Shown: positions 51,052 to 59,567, counted from the stretch's first letter. The stretch: DNA of 64,000 nt from an uncultured Acidimicrobiales bacterium (GCA_937997485.1 CALKTH010000059.1:121070-185069), one strand, 5' to 3'. Notes: generated from the letters alone by a model not told the origin. Translations and numbers: made by a program.

Positions 51052-53289
51052 CTACCAGCCGCTGATGCCGCCACCCCCGCCAAAGGAGCCGCCACCACCA
51101 AACGAGCCGCCGCCGAAGGAGCCGCCACCACCAAAGGAGCCGCCGCCAAACGATCCTCCGCCTCCGAAGGATCCCCCGCTCCCGCTGCCTCCGGTTGAGG
51201 TCCGGGAACCTCCGCCCCAGCTACTGCCTGCACTTCCAACGACAACCCACGTCGACTGACGTCGTCGACGGGCGATGACGGCAGTCCGAATCGAGGTGGC
51301 ACGATCGGCGATTTCGTTCGCCTCACGCAGCTGCGCCTCGAGCGAGGCTGGAAGTTGCTGCAGCTCGTTGGCCAAATCGTCGAGCTCACGATTGGCGGAC
51401 GATCCGACCATCTCCCAGCCCACGGTGGAGCGGGCTCGCTCGATGCTGCGCTGGGCCCGGGCGATCTCTCGCTGCACTTCTCGACGCAGCGCGGCCACCC
51501 GCTGCTGCTCCTCAGCGGCCTCGTGCAGCAATACATCGATCTGGTGGGCAAGACGGTTTGCCGTTTGCGCAACGCGGAGATGGTTCGGCAACCGCTTGTT
51601 GAGCTCCGCCTGCAGGCCACGTAGTGCCTCGTCAACTCGCTGAGGTTCAACGTCGAATCGGGTCGGAAGATCCGGGTCGTGAGTCGCTACGAAGTCGATG
51701 AGTTCGTTGAGCTCATGCCGGGCCTGAGCAAGGAGGCCCGGGGCTCCCTCTTTCGCTGTGCGGAGATCCACAAACAGTGCGTCGACCTCGTCAAGGAGCT
51801 CGTCGGCCAGCATCAGCTGAAGACCGGAGGCTTCGAGCCGTTCACCTGCTTCGTCCCAGTGCTGGTTCCCAATGGACTCGCCGAGGGCGAGGTCCCTCAG
51901 GGCTGCCGACTGTTTGATGTGCTCGGCAGCCTCGTCGGGGTGGTCACTGGCCCACCGCCATGACTCTCCTGCGTGGTCGAGCGCCAGAGCAGCGAAGCCC
52001 TTCGTCGCCGCCGCGATTCGGCGTTCTTCCATCTGCTTTGCTTCGGACAATTCGCCCGCCCAGCTCGTGAGTCCGGCGAGTCGGTCGGGCAGCGTCTGAA
52101 GTTCGTGGCGGGCGGAGAACAACTCGGCCTCGGCCGCCTCGACTCGGTCATGAAGAGCGAGCAGATCGATCGCCAGTGGCGAAACGTCGATGGTCTCGAT
52201 CGAACGTCGGGCCGAAGCGAGCTGCGACGCGGGCGCTCCGACGTTCCACCCCTCAGACCGGCGGGTGGCAAGCAGCGTCTCCGCATCGATGAACTCGGCA
52301 TGAAGGAGATCAATCTTGGTTGGCACCGCCACTCGCAGACGGTCCAACAGGTTGCCGAACGCCATCAGTCGATCGAGGCCAGCGCCGAACCGGGTGATGG
52401 CATCGATCAACTCGTCGAGGCGCGCACCTGCTTCTTCGACCTCACGTTGTTTTGCGTTGCCAATCCCCTCCGGCGCTGACTGGTTGAAGAGACCAGCAGC
52501 CCGCTCAGCATCGGCACCCCCTTGGCGGGCTTCGAGGCGGCGCTCGTGCAGTTCATCCCGCGTCTGGCCGACAACGGTTCGCTCCCACACATCCGCCTGC
52601 TCACCCAGGCGCGCCGCCCGCTCCCGGGCTGCGCCGAGTTCCACAAGTGGCTGATCTGCTCTCGCCGCCAGCGCATTTCGAGCCTCGTTCAACTTCCGGC
52701 GGCGATGAATGCCGTAGCCAGCTCCGCCGGCCGCAAGTGCGCCGGCGCCCACCGCGAACGTCCAGGGTGCGCCCCCTCCGGAACTGTCGTCTCCGTCGGC
52801 AGTTGACTCAGCTGGCGTGGTCTCAGGCACCGCTCCGATCGCCGAACGAATCGTTGCCAAGCCGTCGACGATGCCGCCTTCGAAGTCGCCGTTCTGGAAG
52901 CGGGTGTTGATCACGTTGTCTCGAATGCCGCCCGCCACCGGATCGAGTTGCGAGGTGAAGTCATTGCCGTAGAAGAGTGCGGTCTCGCGCTCATCGATGG
53001 AGACGGCGATCAAGATGAGGTCCGCCTGCCGTCCGCCGGGACCGTCGCCAAAGCACTCGGCGATCAACTCATCGATGCGGGGCTGCAAGCCATCTCGGGA
53101 GAACACGCGAATGACCGGCGTACCGATTTCTGCCAACTCCGCTGCGGCGGCTTCGACCTGCGCATCGTCGAGGACGCCCGGCTCGTCGAGCACGATTCGG
53201 TCGCAATCATTCTGGGCGGACGCGGCAGCGGGAAACCACAGCAGGAGCGTCAGCGAAAGGGCTCCGAGACTGGCGGCCAATTTCATCAT
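51052..53289 (-). CDS. Exported TPM-domain protein with long coiled coil and SFGGG tail
   Basis: A 745-residue protein. A signal peptide (LAASLGALSLTLLLWFPAAA, about residues 3-24) precedes a TPM domain (about 30-150: VLDDAQVEAAAAELAEI, DLILIAVSIDERETALFYG). One membrane helix follows (about 170-190, FAVGAGALAAGGAGYGI), then about 500 residues of mostly coiled coil, and a C-terminal glycine-rich tail of repeating SFGGG(G). The start is the ATG pair at 53289/53286. It is placed 10 bp after tetR and 6 bp before livH. TPM domains occur in YgcG-like membrane proteins of mostly unknown role. Confidence 0.78.
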   Translation of the reverse strand: MMKLAASLGALSLTLLLWFPAAASAQNDCDRIVLDEPGVLDDAQVEAAAAELAEIGTPVIRVFSRDGLQPRIDELIAECFGDGPGGRQADLILIAVSIDERETALFYGNDFTSQLDPVAGGIRDNVINTRFQNGDFEGGIVDGLATIRSAIGAVPETTPAESTADGDDSSGGGAPWTFAVGAGALAAGGAGYGIHRRRKLNEARNALAARADQPLVELGAARERAARLGEQADVWERTVVGQTRDELHERRLEARQGGADAERAAGLFNQSAPEGIGNAKQREVEEAGARLDELIDAITRFGAGLDRLMAFGNLLDRLRVAVPTKIDLLHAEFIDAETLLATRRSEGWNVGAPASQLASARRSIETIDVSPLAIDLLALHDRVEAAEAELFSARHELQTLPDRLAGLTSWAGELSEAKQMEERRIAAATKGFAALALDHAGESWRWASDHPDEAAEHIKQSAALRDLALGESIGNQHWDEAGERLEASGLQLMLADELLDEVDALFVDLRTAKEGAPGLLAQARHELNELIDFVATHDPDLPTRFDVEPQRVDEALRGLQAELNKRLPNHLRVAQTANRLAHQIDVLLHEAAEEQQRVAALRREVQREIARAQRSIERARSTVGWEMVGSSANRELDDLANELQQLPASLEAQLREANEIADRATSIRTAVIARRRRQSTWVVVGSAGSSWGGGSRTSTGGSGSGGSFGGGGSFGGGSFGGGGSFGGGSFGGGGSFGGGGGISGW
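51067..51171 (-). repeat. Tandem repeat encoding the SFGGG tail
   Basis: Six Ser-Phe units separated alternately by four and three glycines, ending in five. The protein period is SFGGGGSFGGG (33 nt in DNA). The glycine codons vary between units, so the protein repeat is maintained despite synonymous drift. Confidence 0.85.
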
Positions 53290-53299
53290 CGAGGCGAGG

Positions 53300-53890
53300 C
53301 TACTGCGCCTCAACGATGAGCACGGAGCGGAGAAACGCCAAGATCGTCCTTCGGAGCCGCGCCGCGACCCGAATGTCCAATTCGAGCCCCACGACACGCA
53401 AGACCTCAGTATCAGACACCACGCCGGTGACCGCGGCGTACGCCGACACCAGCAGCATGCGAGCGTCCGAGGTTTGGAACCGCCCGGCGGCCATCCCAGC
53501 TTCGAGAGACTGGATCGCCGCATCGGCCAGCGGCTCGAGCAGATGGATGATGCGATCGGAGCGAGGTGGTCCGAGGCGGCCGACCTCTCGGAGCAGGCCG
53601 ACAAGCTCGGGGCGGGCGATGGCCAGGGCAAAGGCGGAGCGGACGGTGACCTCCACTCGTTCCCAACCCTCGGGCACGGTGGCGATGTCTCGCCCAAGAG
53701 CGGCGGCCAGCTCGTCCGCTGCGGCAAGGACGACGGCATCGAGCAACCCGTCCTTGGACTTGAAGTGGTAGAGAATCGTCTGCTTCGTCACGCCCATCGT
53801 TCGCGCCAAATCGTCGAGAGAGACGCCGGCGAAACCTCGTTCAGCGAAGGCCGCAGATGCGACCTCGATCGCTCTAGACTTGGTGCTCAC
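53300..53890 (-). CDS. TetR/AcrR-family regulator
   Basis: A 196-residue one-component repressor-type regulator. The helix-turn-helix is at about residues 22-45 (GVSLDDLARTMGVTKQTILY, then HFKSKDGLLDAVV), followed by a helical ligand domain. It starts at GTG 53890, and a 12 bp palindrome begins two bases upstream. It is divergent from the acyl-CoA reductase-HAD gene and heads the TPM-livH unit, so it probably controls both directions. The ligand may be an acyl-CoA or lipid, inferred from neighbours only. Confidence 0.88.
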   Translation of the reverse strand: MSTKSRAIEVASAAFAERGFAGVSLDDLARTMGVTKQTILYHFKSKDGLLDAVVLAAADELAAALGRDIATVPEGWERVEVTVRSAFALAIARPELVGLLREVGRLGPPRSDRIIHLLEPLADAAIQSLEAGMAAGRFQTSDARMLLVSAYAAVTGVVSDTEVLRVVGLELDIRVAARLRRTILAFLRSVLIVEAQ

Positions 53891-53891
53891 T

Positions 53892-53903
53892 TACCAAATG
53901 GTA
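53892..53903. promoter_or_regulatory. Putative TetR operator palindrome
   Basis: TACCAAATGGTA: perfect 5 bp arms (TACCA/TGGTA) around AA, lying between the tetR start codon and the divergent lipid-type operon. Position and symmetry fit autoregulation by the adjacent TetR protein. Because it sits two bases before the tetR GTG, tetR may be read from a leaderless or very short-leader transcript. Confidence 0.5.
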
Positions 53904-53949
53904 GAGAACCCGTTGACCGATCCAGCGTCAGCGCAGCGGTTGTCATGCC

Positions 53950-53955
53950 AAGGAG
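53950..53955 (+). promoter_or_regulatory. Ribosome binding site that fixes a TTG start
   Basis: AAGGAG, five bases before the TTG at 53961. It selects this start for the reductase-HAD fusion over the in-frame ATG at 53898, which lies inside the operator palindrome. Confidence 0.65.
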
Positions 53956-53960
53956 TCCCA

Positions 53961-56327
53961 TTGATCGCCGAAACCAGTGTTGCCAATCGTTTGGCCGGCA
54001 AACGCATCGCCATCACGGGCTCCACTGGGTTTCTGGGCACTGCGTTGGTCGAGCGCCTCATGCGAGCCGTTCCTGATTGCGAGATCGTCTTGCTGGTTCG
54101 TCCGGGGAAACGATCGACGCCCGCTCAACGGGCGCGGCGCGAGGTGTTCCGCAACGACGCCTTCGATCGCCTGCTCGAAGATCGAGGCAAGGACGAGTTC
54201 TGGGCGGAGGTCGAACGTCGGGTGCAAGTGGTCGGCGGCGACGTCAGCACCGACGGCCTCGGACTCGACGACGAGGGCCGCGCCATCTGGGCCAGCTGTG
54301 ACATCGTCATCCACTCTGCGGCGACGGTGAGTTTCGACGCTCCGCTCGACAGCGCCGTGGAAGTCAACCTTCTCGGCCCGACCCGCATCGCCGAGGCGCT
54401 GCAGGACATGGGCGTGAACCCACACTTCATTGCCGTGTCGACCTGCTACGTCGCAGGCAACCGTCGTGGTAGTGCACCGGAACAGCTGTTGATAGACAGC
54501 CCCTTCCACATCGACGTGGATTGGAAGGCTGAGGTCCGGGCCGCTCGCCGCGCTCGTTCCGACGTCGATGCCGAGAGCCGGCAGATCGAGCGCCTCGAAG
54601 AGTTCCGCAAGCGGGCCGAGAACGAACTCGGTGCGGCAGGCACTCCCCTCCTGGCAGCCAAGACCGAGCAAATTCGTCAGCGCTGGATGAGCGAACAGCT
54701 GGTCGAGCAAGGCCGGGCCCGTGCCGTGTCGCTCGGCTGGCCGGACTCCTACGCCTACACGAAGGCACTTGGCGAGCGGGCGCTCGTCGAGTCCAAGGGG
54801 AACGTGCCGGTGAGCATCGTGCGCCCGGCCATCATCGAGTCAGCTTGGGCCGAACCCCGGCCGGGCTGGATCAAAGGCTTCCGCATGGCGGAGCCGATCC
54901 TCATCTCGTACGCCCAAGGCCTCCTGAAGGAGTTCCCCGGTGTGCCCGAGGGTGTCGTTGACGTCATCCCGGTTGACCTCGTCGTGGCCGCCATCATCAA
55001 CGTGGCCGCCCGCGGGCATCAGGGCGAAGACACGCCCGGCGATCATGGGGTCGACATCACTCAGGTCGCGTCCGGCACTCGCCAACCCCTGCACTACCGG
55101 ACCCTCGTCGAGCTGGTGAGCGGCTGGTTCCAGGAGAAGCCGCTGTACGACCGCAAGGGCCAACCTATCGCCGTCGCCCAGTTCAGCTTCCCCGGACGCG
55201 GTGCGGTGGAACGCCAGCTGGACCGAGCCCAGAAGAATCTCGATCGGGCCGACAAGGCGTTGAAGCTGCTCCCGCTTCGCGGCAAGCAGGCACTCATCAA
55301 CGCCGACATTGAGGACAAGATCGAACAGGTCGAGCGGGCCTCGGCCTACGTCAAGATCTACGGCGCCTACGCCGAGTGCGAGGCGCTCTATGGCGTTGAG
55401 AATCTCGTGGCGCTTCACGACGCGCTCGACCCCGCCGATCAAGAGGCGCTGTGCTGTGACCCGGCGGTTGTCGATTGGACGCACTACGTCACCAACGTCC
55501 ACCTTCCGTCGGTGGTGGAACACGCTCGCGTGAAGACCACCCCCACCCGCACTGATCCCGACGCCCGTCGCACTCGGTTGAAGAAGCGGGTACTCGACCC
55601 ACAGCGCCACCTTGCGGCCTTTGATCTCGAAAACACGATCATCGCCAGCAATGTGGTGTTCAGCTACTCGTGGCTGGCCACCCGCAACATGGGGCCGGCC
55701 GACCGCATGAAGTTCGTGATGAAAACGGTGCAAGAGGCACCCCAGCTCTTGGCCCTCGACAGTCGAGATCGCACGGACTTCCTCCGCCACTTCTACCGCC
55801 GATACGACGGTGCGTCAGTGGCTCAGATGGAGAAGCTCGGCCAGGAGCTGCTCGCCGATCACATTCTCACCAAGGCCTTCCCGGACGCGGTGCGACGAGT
55901 GCGCGAACACCGAGCGCTCGGCCATCGCACCGTGCTGATCACCGGCGCGCTCAATATCGTGGTGGATCCGCTCAAGCCGCTCTTCGACGACGTGATCTGC
56001 GCCGAGATGAGCGTGAAGAACGGCAAGTACACCGGCGAGCTGCTGTCGGTGCCGCCTACGGGTGAAGTTCGAGCCCAAGCGCTGCGGGACTACGCCGATG
56101 CGCACGATCTCGATCTGAACGAGTCGGTGGCTTACGCCGACTCCTCCTCCGATCTTCCCCTCCTCGATGCGGTGGGATTCCCTGTCGCTGTGAATCCCGA
56201 GACCCGTCTCGCTTCGATTTCGCAGAAGCGTGGCTGGCTCACCGAGTACTGGTCCAAGGCTGATGGAGGCACCGATCGTGTGCTTCCGCTCGGCCCACTT
56301 CCTTCCCTTCGAAAGAGTCGTCGCTGA
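53961..56327 (+). CDS. Fatty acyl-CoA reductase-like SDR fused to a HAD-IB phosphatase-like domain
   Basis: A 788-residue two-domain protein. The N-terminal part (about 1-530) is an extended SDR of the male-sterility/acyl-CoA reductase type: TGSTGFLGTALVERL near the start, HSAATVSF, VSTCYVAGN and the catalytic YAYTK (Tyr264, Lys268). Such domains reduce acyl-CoA to an aldehyde or alcohol. The C-terminal part (about 550-770) is a SerB-like HAD-IB fold: motif I FDLENT (Asp555, with Glu557 where Asp is usual), ITGALN, and motif IV ADSSSDLPLLDAVG. TTG at 53961 is chosen for its strong ribosome binding site. Its TGA overlaps the next ATG by one base. The product is presumably a lipid or lipid precursor; this is inference. 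Confidence 0.8.
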   Translation: MIAETSVANRLAGKRIAITGSTGFLGTALVERLMRAVPDCEIVLLVRPGKRSTPAQRARREVFRNDAFDRLLEDRGKDEFWAEVERRVQVVGGDVSTDGLGLDDEGRAIWASCDIVIHSAATVSFDAPLDSAVEVNLLGPTRIAEALQDMGVNPHFIAVSTCYVAGNRRGSAPEQLLIDSPFHIDVDWKAEVRAARRARSDVDAESRQIERLEEFRKRAENELGAAGTPLLAAKTEQIRQRWMSEQLVEQGRARAVSLGWPDSYAYTKALGERALVESKGNVPVSIVRPAIIESAWAEPRPGWIKGFRMAEPILISYAQGLLKEFPGVPEGVVDVIPVDLVVAAIINVAARGHQGEDTPGDHGVDITQVASGTRQPLHYRTLVELVSGWFQEKPLYDRKGQPIAVAQFSFPGRGAVERQLDRAQKNLDRADKALKLLPLRGKQALINADIEDKIEQVERASAYVKIYGAYAECEALYGVENLVALHDALDPADQEALCCDPAVVDWTHYVTNVHLPSVVEHARVKTTPTRTDPDARRTRLKKRVLDPQRHLAAFDLENTIIASNVVFSYSWLATRNMGPADRMKFVMKTVQEAPQLLALDSRDRTDFLRHFYRRYDGASVAQMEKLGQELLADHILTKAFPDAVRRVREHRALGHRTVLITGALNIVVDPLKPLFDDVICAEMSVKNGKYTGELLSVPPTGEVRAQALRDYADAHDLDLNESVAYADSSSDLPLLDAVGFPVAVNPETRLASISQKRGWLTEYWSKADGGTDRVLPLGPLPSLRKSRR

Positions 56328-57937
56328 TGGCAAGCAAGCCCCGCCCCAACCCCCGCCCTGGGTTCGTGCTCGAGGTCGATCGGCAGACGCCGCCGATTCT
56401 GTTCCACCACGGCGAAGGCTTCCGAATGGAGAAGCTCCCCGTCGGCCGGAGCCGGGTCATCTATCCCGCCGAGCCGCTCGACGGCATGATCGATCCCGAT
56501 GCTGAGATCCAGGACGCGCTTCTGAACCCGATCGAGGATGATCCGCTGCCCACGCTGCTCAAGCCGGGCATGAAGCTCACGATCGCCTTTGACGACATCA
56601 GCCTGCCGCTGCCTCCGATGCAGCGGCCCGATGTGCGTCAGCGGATCATTGAAGCCGTGCTCGATATGGCAGCGGCTGCTGGCGTCGACGACGTGCACAT
56701 CATTGCTGCGCTTGCCCTGCATCGCCGCATGACCGAGCGCGAGCTGCGCCACGCTGTGGGCGACCGCATTTACGAGGCGTTCGCTCCTCACGGGATGCTG
56801 TACAACCACGATGCCGAGGATCCCGACGGCATGGTGATTCTGGGCAAGACTCGCCACGACGAGAACGTGCAGATGTCCAAGCGGGCGGCCGAGAGCGATC
56901 TCGTCGTCTACGTGAACATCAACATCGTGAGCATGGATGGTGGTTGGAAGAGCACGGCCACCGGCCTGTCCGGCTACGACGGTGTAAAGGCACACCACAA
57001 CCCGGCCACCATGGTGAAGAGCACCTCGTTCATGGACCAGGACAACTCCGAGCTGCATCGGAGCAACTGGCGCCAGGGCGAGATCATCAAGAAGCACGGC
57101 CCTCGCATCTTCCAGATCGAATCGACGATCAACACGAACACGTTTGGCTACGACGGCCCCCTCTCCATGCTCCAGAAGCGGGAGTGGGAGTGGAACCTCA
57201 AGGACCGCAGCAAGTTCGCAGCCATGAACGTGGGCCTGAACCGCATGACGTCAGCGCAGAAGCGCAAGGCGTTCCACTCGTGGAACGCCCCGTACGAGAT
57301 GACCTCGGTGCAGGCTGGCGACGTCGAGGCCGTGCACAAGAAGACCACCGAGATGGTCTACAAGCAGCACATCGTTCCGGTCGAGGGCCAGACCGACGTG
57401 GTCACAATGGGCCTTCCCTATCTCAGCCCATACAACGTCAACTCGATCATGAACCCGATCCTGGTTGCGGTGCAGGGTCTCGGCTACTTCTTCAATCTCT
57501 ACCGGGGCAAGCCGGTCGTGAAAGAGGGTGGCGTTCTCATCATGAGCCACCCCACGCCGTGGGAGTTCCACCCGGTGCACCACCCGAGCTACATCGATTT
57601 CTTCGAGCAGGTCCTGGCTGAGACCACTGACCCGGTCGAGGTCGAGAAGTACGAGAAGCAGTACGCAGAAGACGAGTGGTACCGCCACCTCTACCGAACC
57701 AGCTACGCCTACCACGGCGTGCACCCGTTCTACATGTGGTACTGGTGTGCGCACGCCATGCAGTACCTCGGCAGCGTGATCGTTGTTGGCGGCGACCCCC
57801 GCGCCGTTCGCCGCCTCGGATTCAAGCCGGCGAGCACCTTGCAGGATGCATTGGAGATGGCCACCGACACCGTCGGGCCGACCCCAACCGTCACCCACAT
57901 TCACAACCCGCCCATTCTCATGGCTGACGTGAAGTAA
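56327..57937 (+). CDS. LarA-like DUF2088 protein
   Basis: A 536-residue protein related to the nickel-pincer lactate racemase LarA. Matching parts are IAFDDISLPLPPM (LarA has D-x-T-R here), ALALHRRMTERELRHAVG (with the conserved HR(P/R)xT...EL histidine) and TGLSGYDGVKAHH, which resembles the GFSGGRK cofactor-lysine region. The arginine of the D-x-T-R motif is replaced by leucine, so lactate is unlikely as substrate. The C-terminal part is rich in His, Tyr and Trp (HPVHHPSYIDFF). It is coupled to the reductase-HAD gene by TGATG. No larB, larC or larE lies near, so the cofactor source, if any, is elsewhere. Confidence 0.75.
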   Translation: MASKPRPNPRPGFVLEVDRQTPPILFHHGEGFRMEKLPVGRSRVIYPAEPLDGMIDPDAEIQDALLNPIEDDPLPTLLKPGMKLTIAFDDISLPLPPMQRPDVRQRIIEAVLDMAAAAGVDDVHIIAALALHRRMTERELRHAVGDRIYEAFAPHGMLYNHDAEDPDGMVILGKTRHDENVQMSKRAAESDLVVYVNINIVSMDGGWKSTATGLSGYDGVKAHHNPATMVKSTSFMDQDNSELHRSNWRQGEIIKKHGPRIFQIESTINTNTFGYDGPLSMLQKREWEWNLKDRSKFAAMNVGLNRMTSAQKRKAFHSWNAPYEMTSVQAGDVEAVHKKTTEMVYKQHIVPVEGQTDVVTMGLPYLSPYNVNSIMNPILVAVQGLGYFFNLYRGKPVVKEGGVLIMSHPTPWEFHPVHHPSYIDFFEQVLAETTDPVEVEKYEKQYAEDEWYRHLYRTSYAYHGVHPFYMWYWCAHAMQYLGSVIVVGGDPRAVRRLGFKPASTLQDALEMATDTVGPTPTVTHIHNPPILMADVK

Positions 57938-57950
57938 GGTCCGGGCTTCG

Positions 57951-58841
57951 ATGGATTGGCTTCGTTTCATTTCCAGCGCTCCGAACACGCCGAAGGGCGT
58001 AGAGAAGCGCAAGCCAGAACCGGACACGGGCGTCTACTACGACACCAAGTGGTCGCGGGGTCCCCTGGCGCGCCTTGTTCGAGAGGCGGGCGTCTACGGC
58101 TTCATGAAACCAGCCATTCGCATCTATGGCTCACCTCGCGTGATCGGCGTGGACCGGCTGGATGAGGTCGAGGGTCCGGTCATCTTCGCCGCCAACCACC
58201 ACAGTCACGCCGACACGACGCTGATGATGGCCACCATCCCCACACATCTGCGCCGCAAGCTGGCCGTCGCCGCCGGGGCGGACTACTTCTTCCCCAACAA
58301 GTTCGCCGCCCATGCATCGGCGCTGTTCATCGGGGCGATTCCGATCGAACGAACCAAGCTCTCGAAACTGTCAATCAAGAATACCGAGGGTGCAATCAAG
58401 GCTGGTCAGAGCCTGTTGATCTATCCCGAGGGTGGCCGCTCCCCGGATGGCTGGAGCCGTGAGCACCGTCCGGGCGCAGCCTTTGTGGCCAAGCGCATGG
58501 GTGTGCCTGTTGTTCCCGTGTACATCGACGGCACCGGCACGGTTCTGCCGAAGGGCAAGAACTGGCCGACGCGTTCCCGAGTGGCCGTGGTGTTCGGCAA
58601 GCCCCTCCAGCTCTCCGATGGCGAAGACGCTCGTGCCTTCGCCAAGCGCATTCAGGGCAACATCAATGAGTTGGCCGACGAGTTCACGTCCGGCTGGTGG
58701 GAAGCCCGCAAGAACGCTCACGCCGATCGCTCCCCCGATCTCAACGGTCCCGAGTCGGCCGCTTGGCGCCGCCGCTGGGCCCTCGGCCCCAAGCCCGGCG
58801 AGAAGAGCCGACCCACCGCCAAGCGCTGGCCCAATCTCTAG
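57951..58841 (+). CDS. PlsC-type 1-acyl-glycerol-3-phosphate (lyso-lipid) acyltransferase
   Basis: A 296-residue acyltransferase. The catalytic NHHSHADT (H-x4-D, about 82-89), IGAIPIERTK, YPEGGRSPDG (about 163-172) and VPVVPVYIDGTG are blocks I-IV of the PlsC family. A basic C-terminal tail follows. It starts 13 bp after the LarA-like gene and completes a three-gene unit. It could esterify glycerol phosphate, or a fatty alcohol produced by the reductase. The family alone does not decide the acceptor. Confidence 0.82.
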   Translation: MDWLRFISSAPNTPKGVEKRKPEPDTGVYYDTKWSRGPLARLVREAGVYGFMKPAIRIYGSPRVIGVDRLDEVEGPVIFAANHHSHADTTLMMATIPTHLRRKLAVAAGADYFFPNKFAAHASALFIGAIPIERTKLSKLSIKNTEGAIKAGQSLLIYPEGGRSPDGWSREHRPGAAFVAKRMGVPVVPVYIDGTGTVLPKGKNWPTRSRVAVVFGKPLQLSDGEDARAFAKRIQGNINELADEFTSGWWEARKNAHADRSPDLNGPESAAWRRRWALGPKPGEKSRPTAKRWPNL

Positions 58842-58871
58842 CCGCTTACGCCGCGCCAGTCCCCGTTCTGC

Positions 58872-58888
58872 GCGCGCGAAAAGCGCGC
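58872..58888. terminator. Hairpin after the lipid-type operon
   Basis: GCGCGC-GAAAA-GCGCGC, a six-base all-GC stem between the convergent acyltransferase and lipoprotein genes. No U tract follows, so it may be a U-less terminator or only an mRNA-end hairpin. Confidence 0.35.
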
Positions 58889-58923
58889 ACCACGCACGTT
58901 GAACGCTCACAGAATCGGAGCGG

Positions 58924-59460
58924 TCAGCCTTCGGGGATCAGCTCGAGGGCACAGTCAAGAATCTCGGGGCGGTTTCCGCACGTGACGCCGAACTCCTCGT
59001 AGCGAGAGTCGACCGGCGCTGACTCCCAGAGTTCGTCACACGCCGCGCCGTCACCCGCCTCGCATCCGTCCCACAGCAGATCGAGAGCAGCGTCCTCGCC
59101 GTACTCGAACGGAACGGCGGGATCATCGAAGGCGAGCGAAGGTGGTGCATCGCCGCCATTGATCAGATCGTTCGCCGCTCGGCAGTTGTCAACGATTTCC
59201 TGAACCAATGTCGCAGGGGTAGCCGACGGCATCAGCTCGTTGAGTTCGAACTCTCGCTCTCCGAGCCCCACGACACAGGAAGCAACTGAATCGATCATTC
59301 CTGCTTCGACATAGGCGGCGATCACATCATCACGGGAGACGAGTGCCGCGGCATCAGCCTCGGTGCCGGCGGTGCAAGCGGAAGCCGCGAGCATCACGCT
59401 CGCCAGAGTCGCGAAGAGGCGAACGAACCGCACGATGAAGAGGGAGGGAGTGGAGATCAT
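58924..59460 (-). CDS. Predicted small lipoprotein
   Basis: A 178-residue protein with a signal of the form FATLASVMLAASAC; the cysteine near residue 29 would be lipidated. The mature part is acidic and helical, with several cysteines (ASCVVG, DNCRAA, DGCEAGDGAACDELW, VTCGN, LDCALE). Similar Cys/Asp patterns occur in many actinobacterial lipoproteins of unknown role. ATG at 59460 was chosen; 59523 is an alternative. It is divergent from the nitroreductase gene. Confidence 0.6.
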   Translation of the reverse strand: MISTPSLFIVRFVRLFATLASVMLAASACTAGTEADAAALVSRDDVIAAYVEAGMIDSVASCVVGLGEREFELNELMPSATPATLVQEIVDNCRAANDLINGGDAPPSLAFDDPAVPFEYGEDAALDLLWDGCEAGDGAACDELWESAPVDSRYEEFGVTCGNRPEILDCALELIPEG

Positions 59461-59567
59461 GGGGAGGAGTGGCACGGACCGAACGGACAGCGAAGTGCTG
59501 CAGTTGGACGTTCCTCCTTTCATCGGCCGAAGATGGGCAGACCTGATCCCCTCTCACGGAGAAACAC

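Noticed and set aside
51067..51171. Regular repeats considered as a CRISPR array
   Set aside because: The period is 33 nt without unique spacers, and the repeats lie inside a coding frame as SFGGG units.
53290..53739. In-frame N-terminal extension of the TPM-domain protein
   Set aside because: It is antisense-frame overlap with tetR and precedes a clear signal peptide that starts at 53289/53286.
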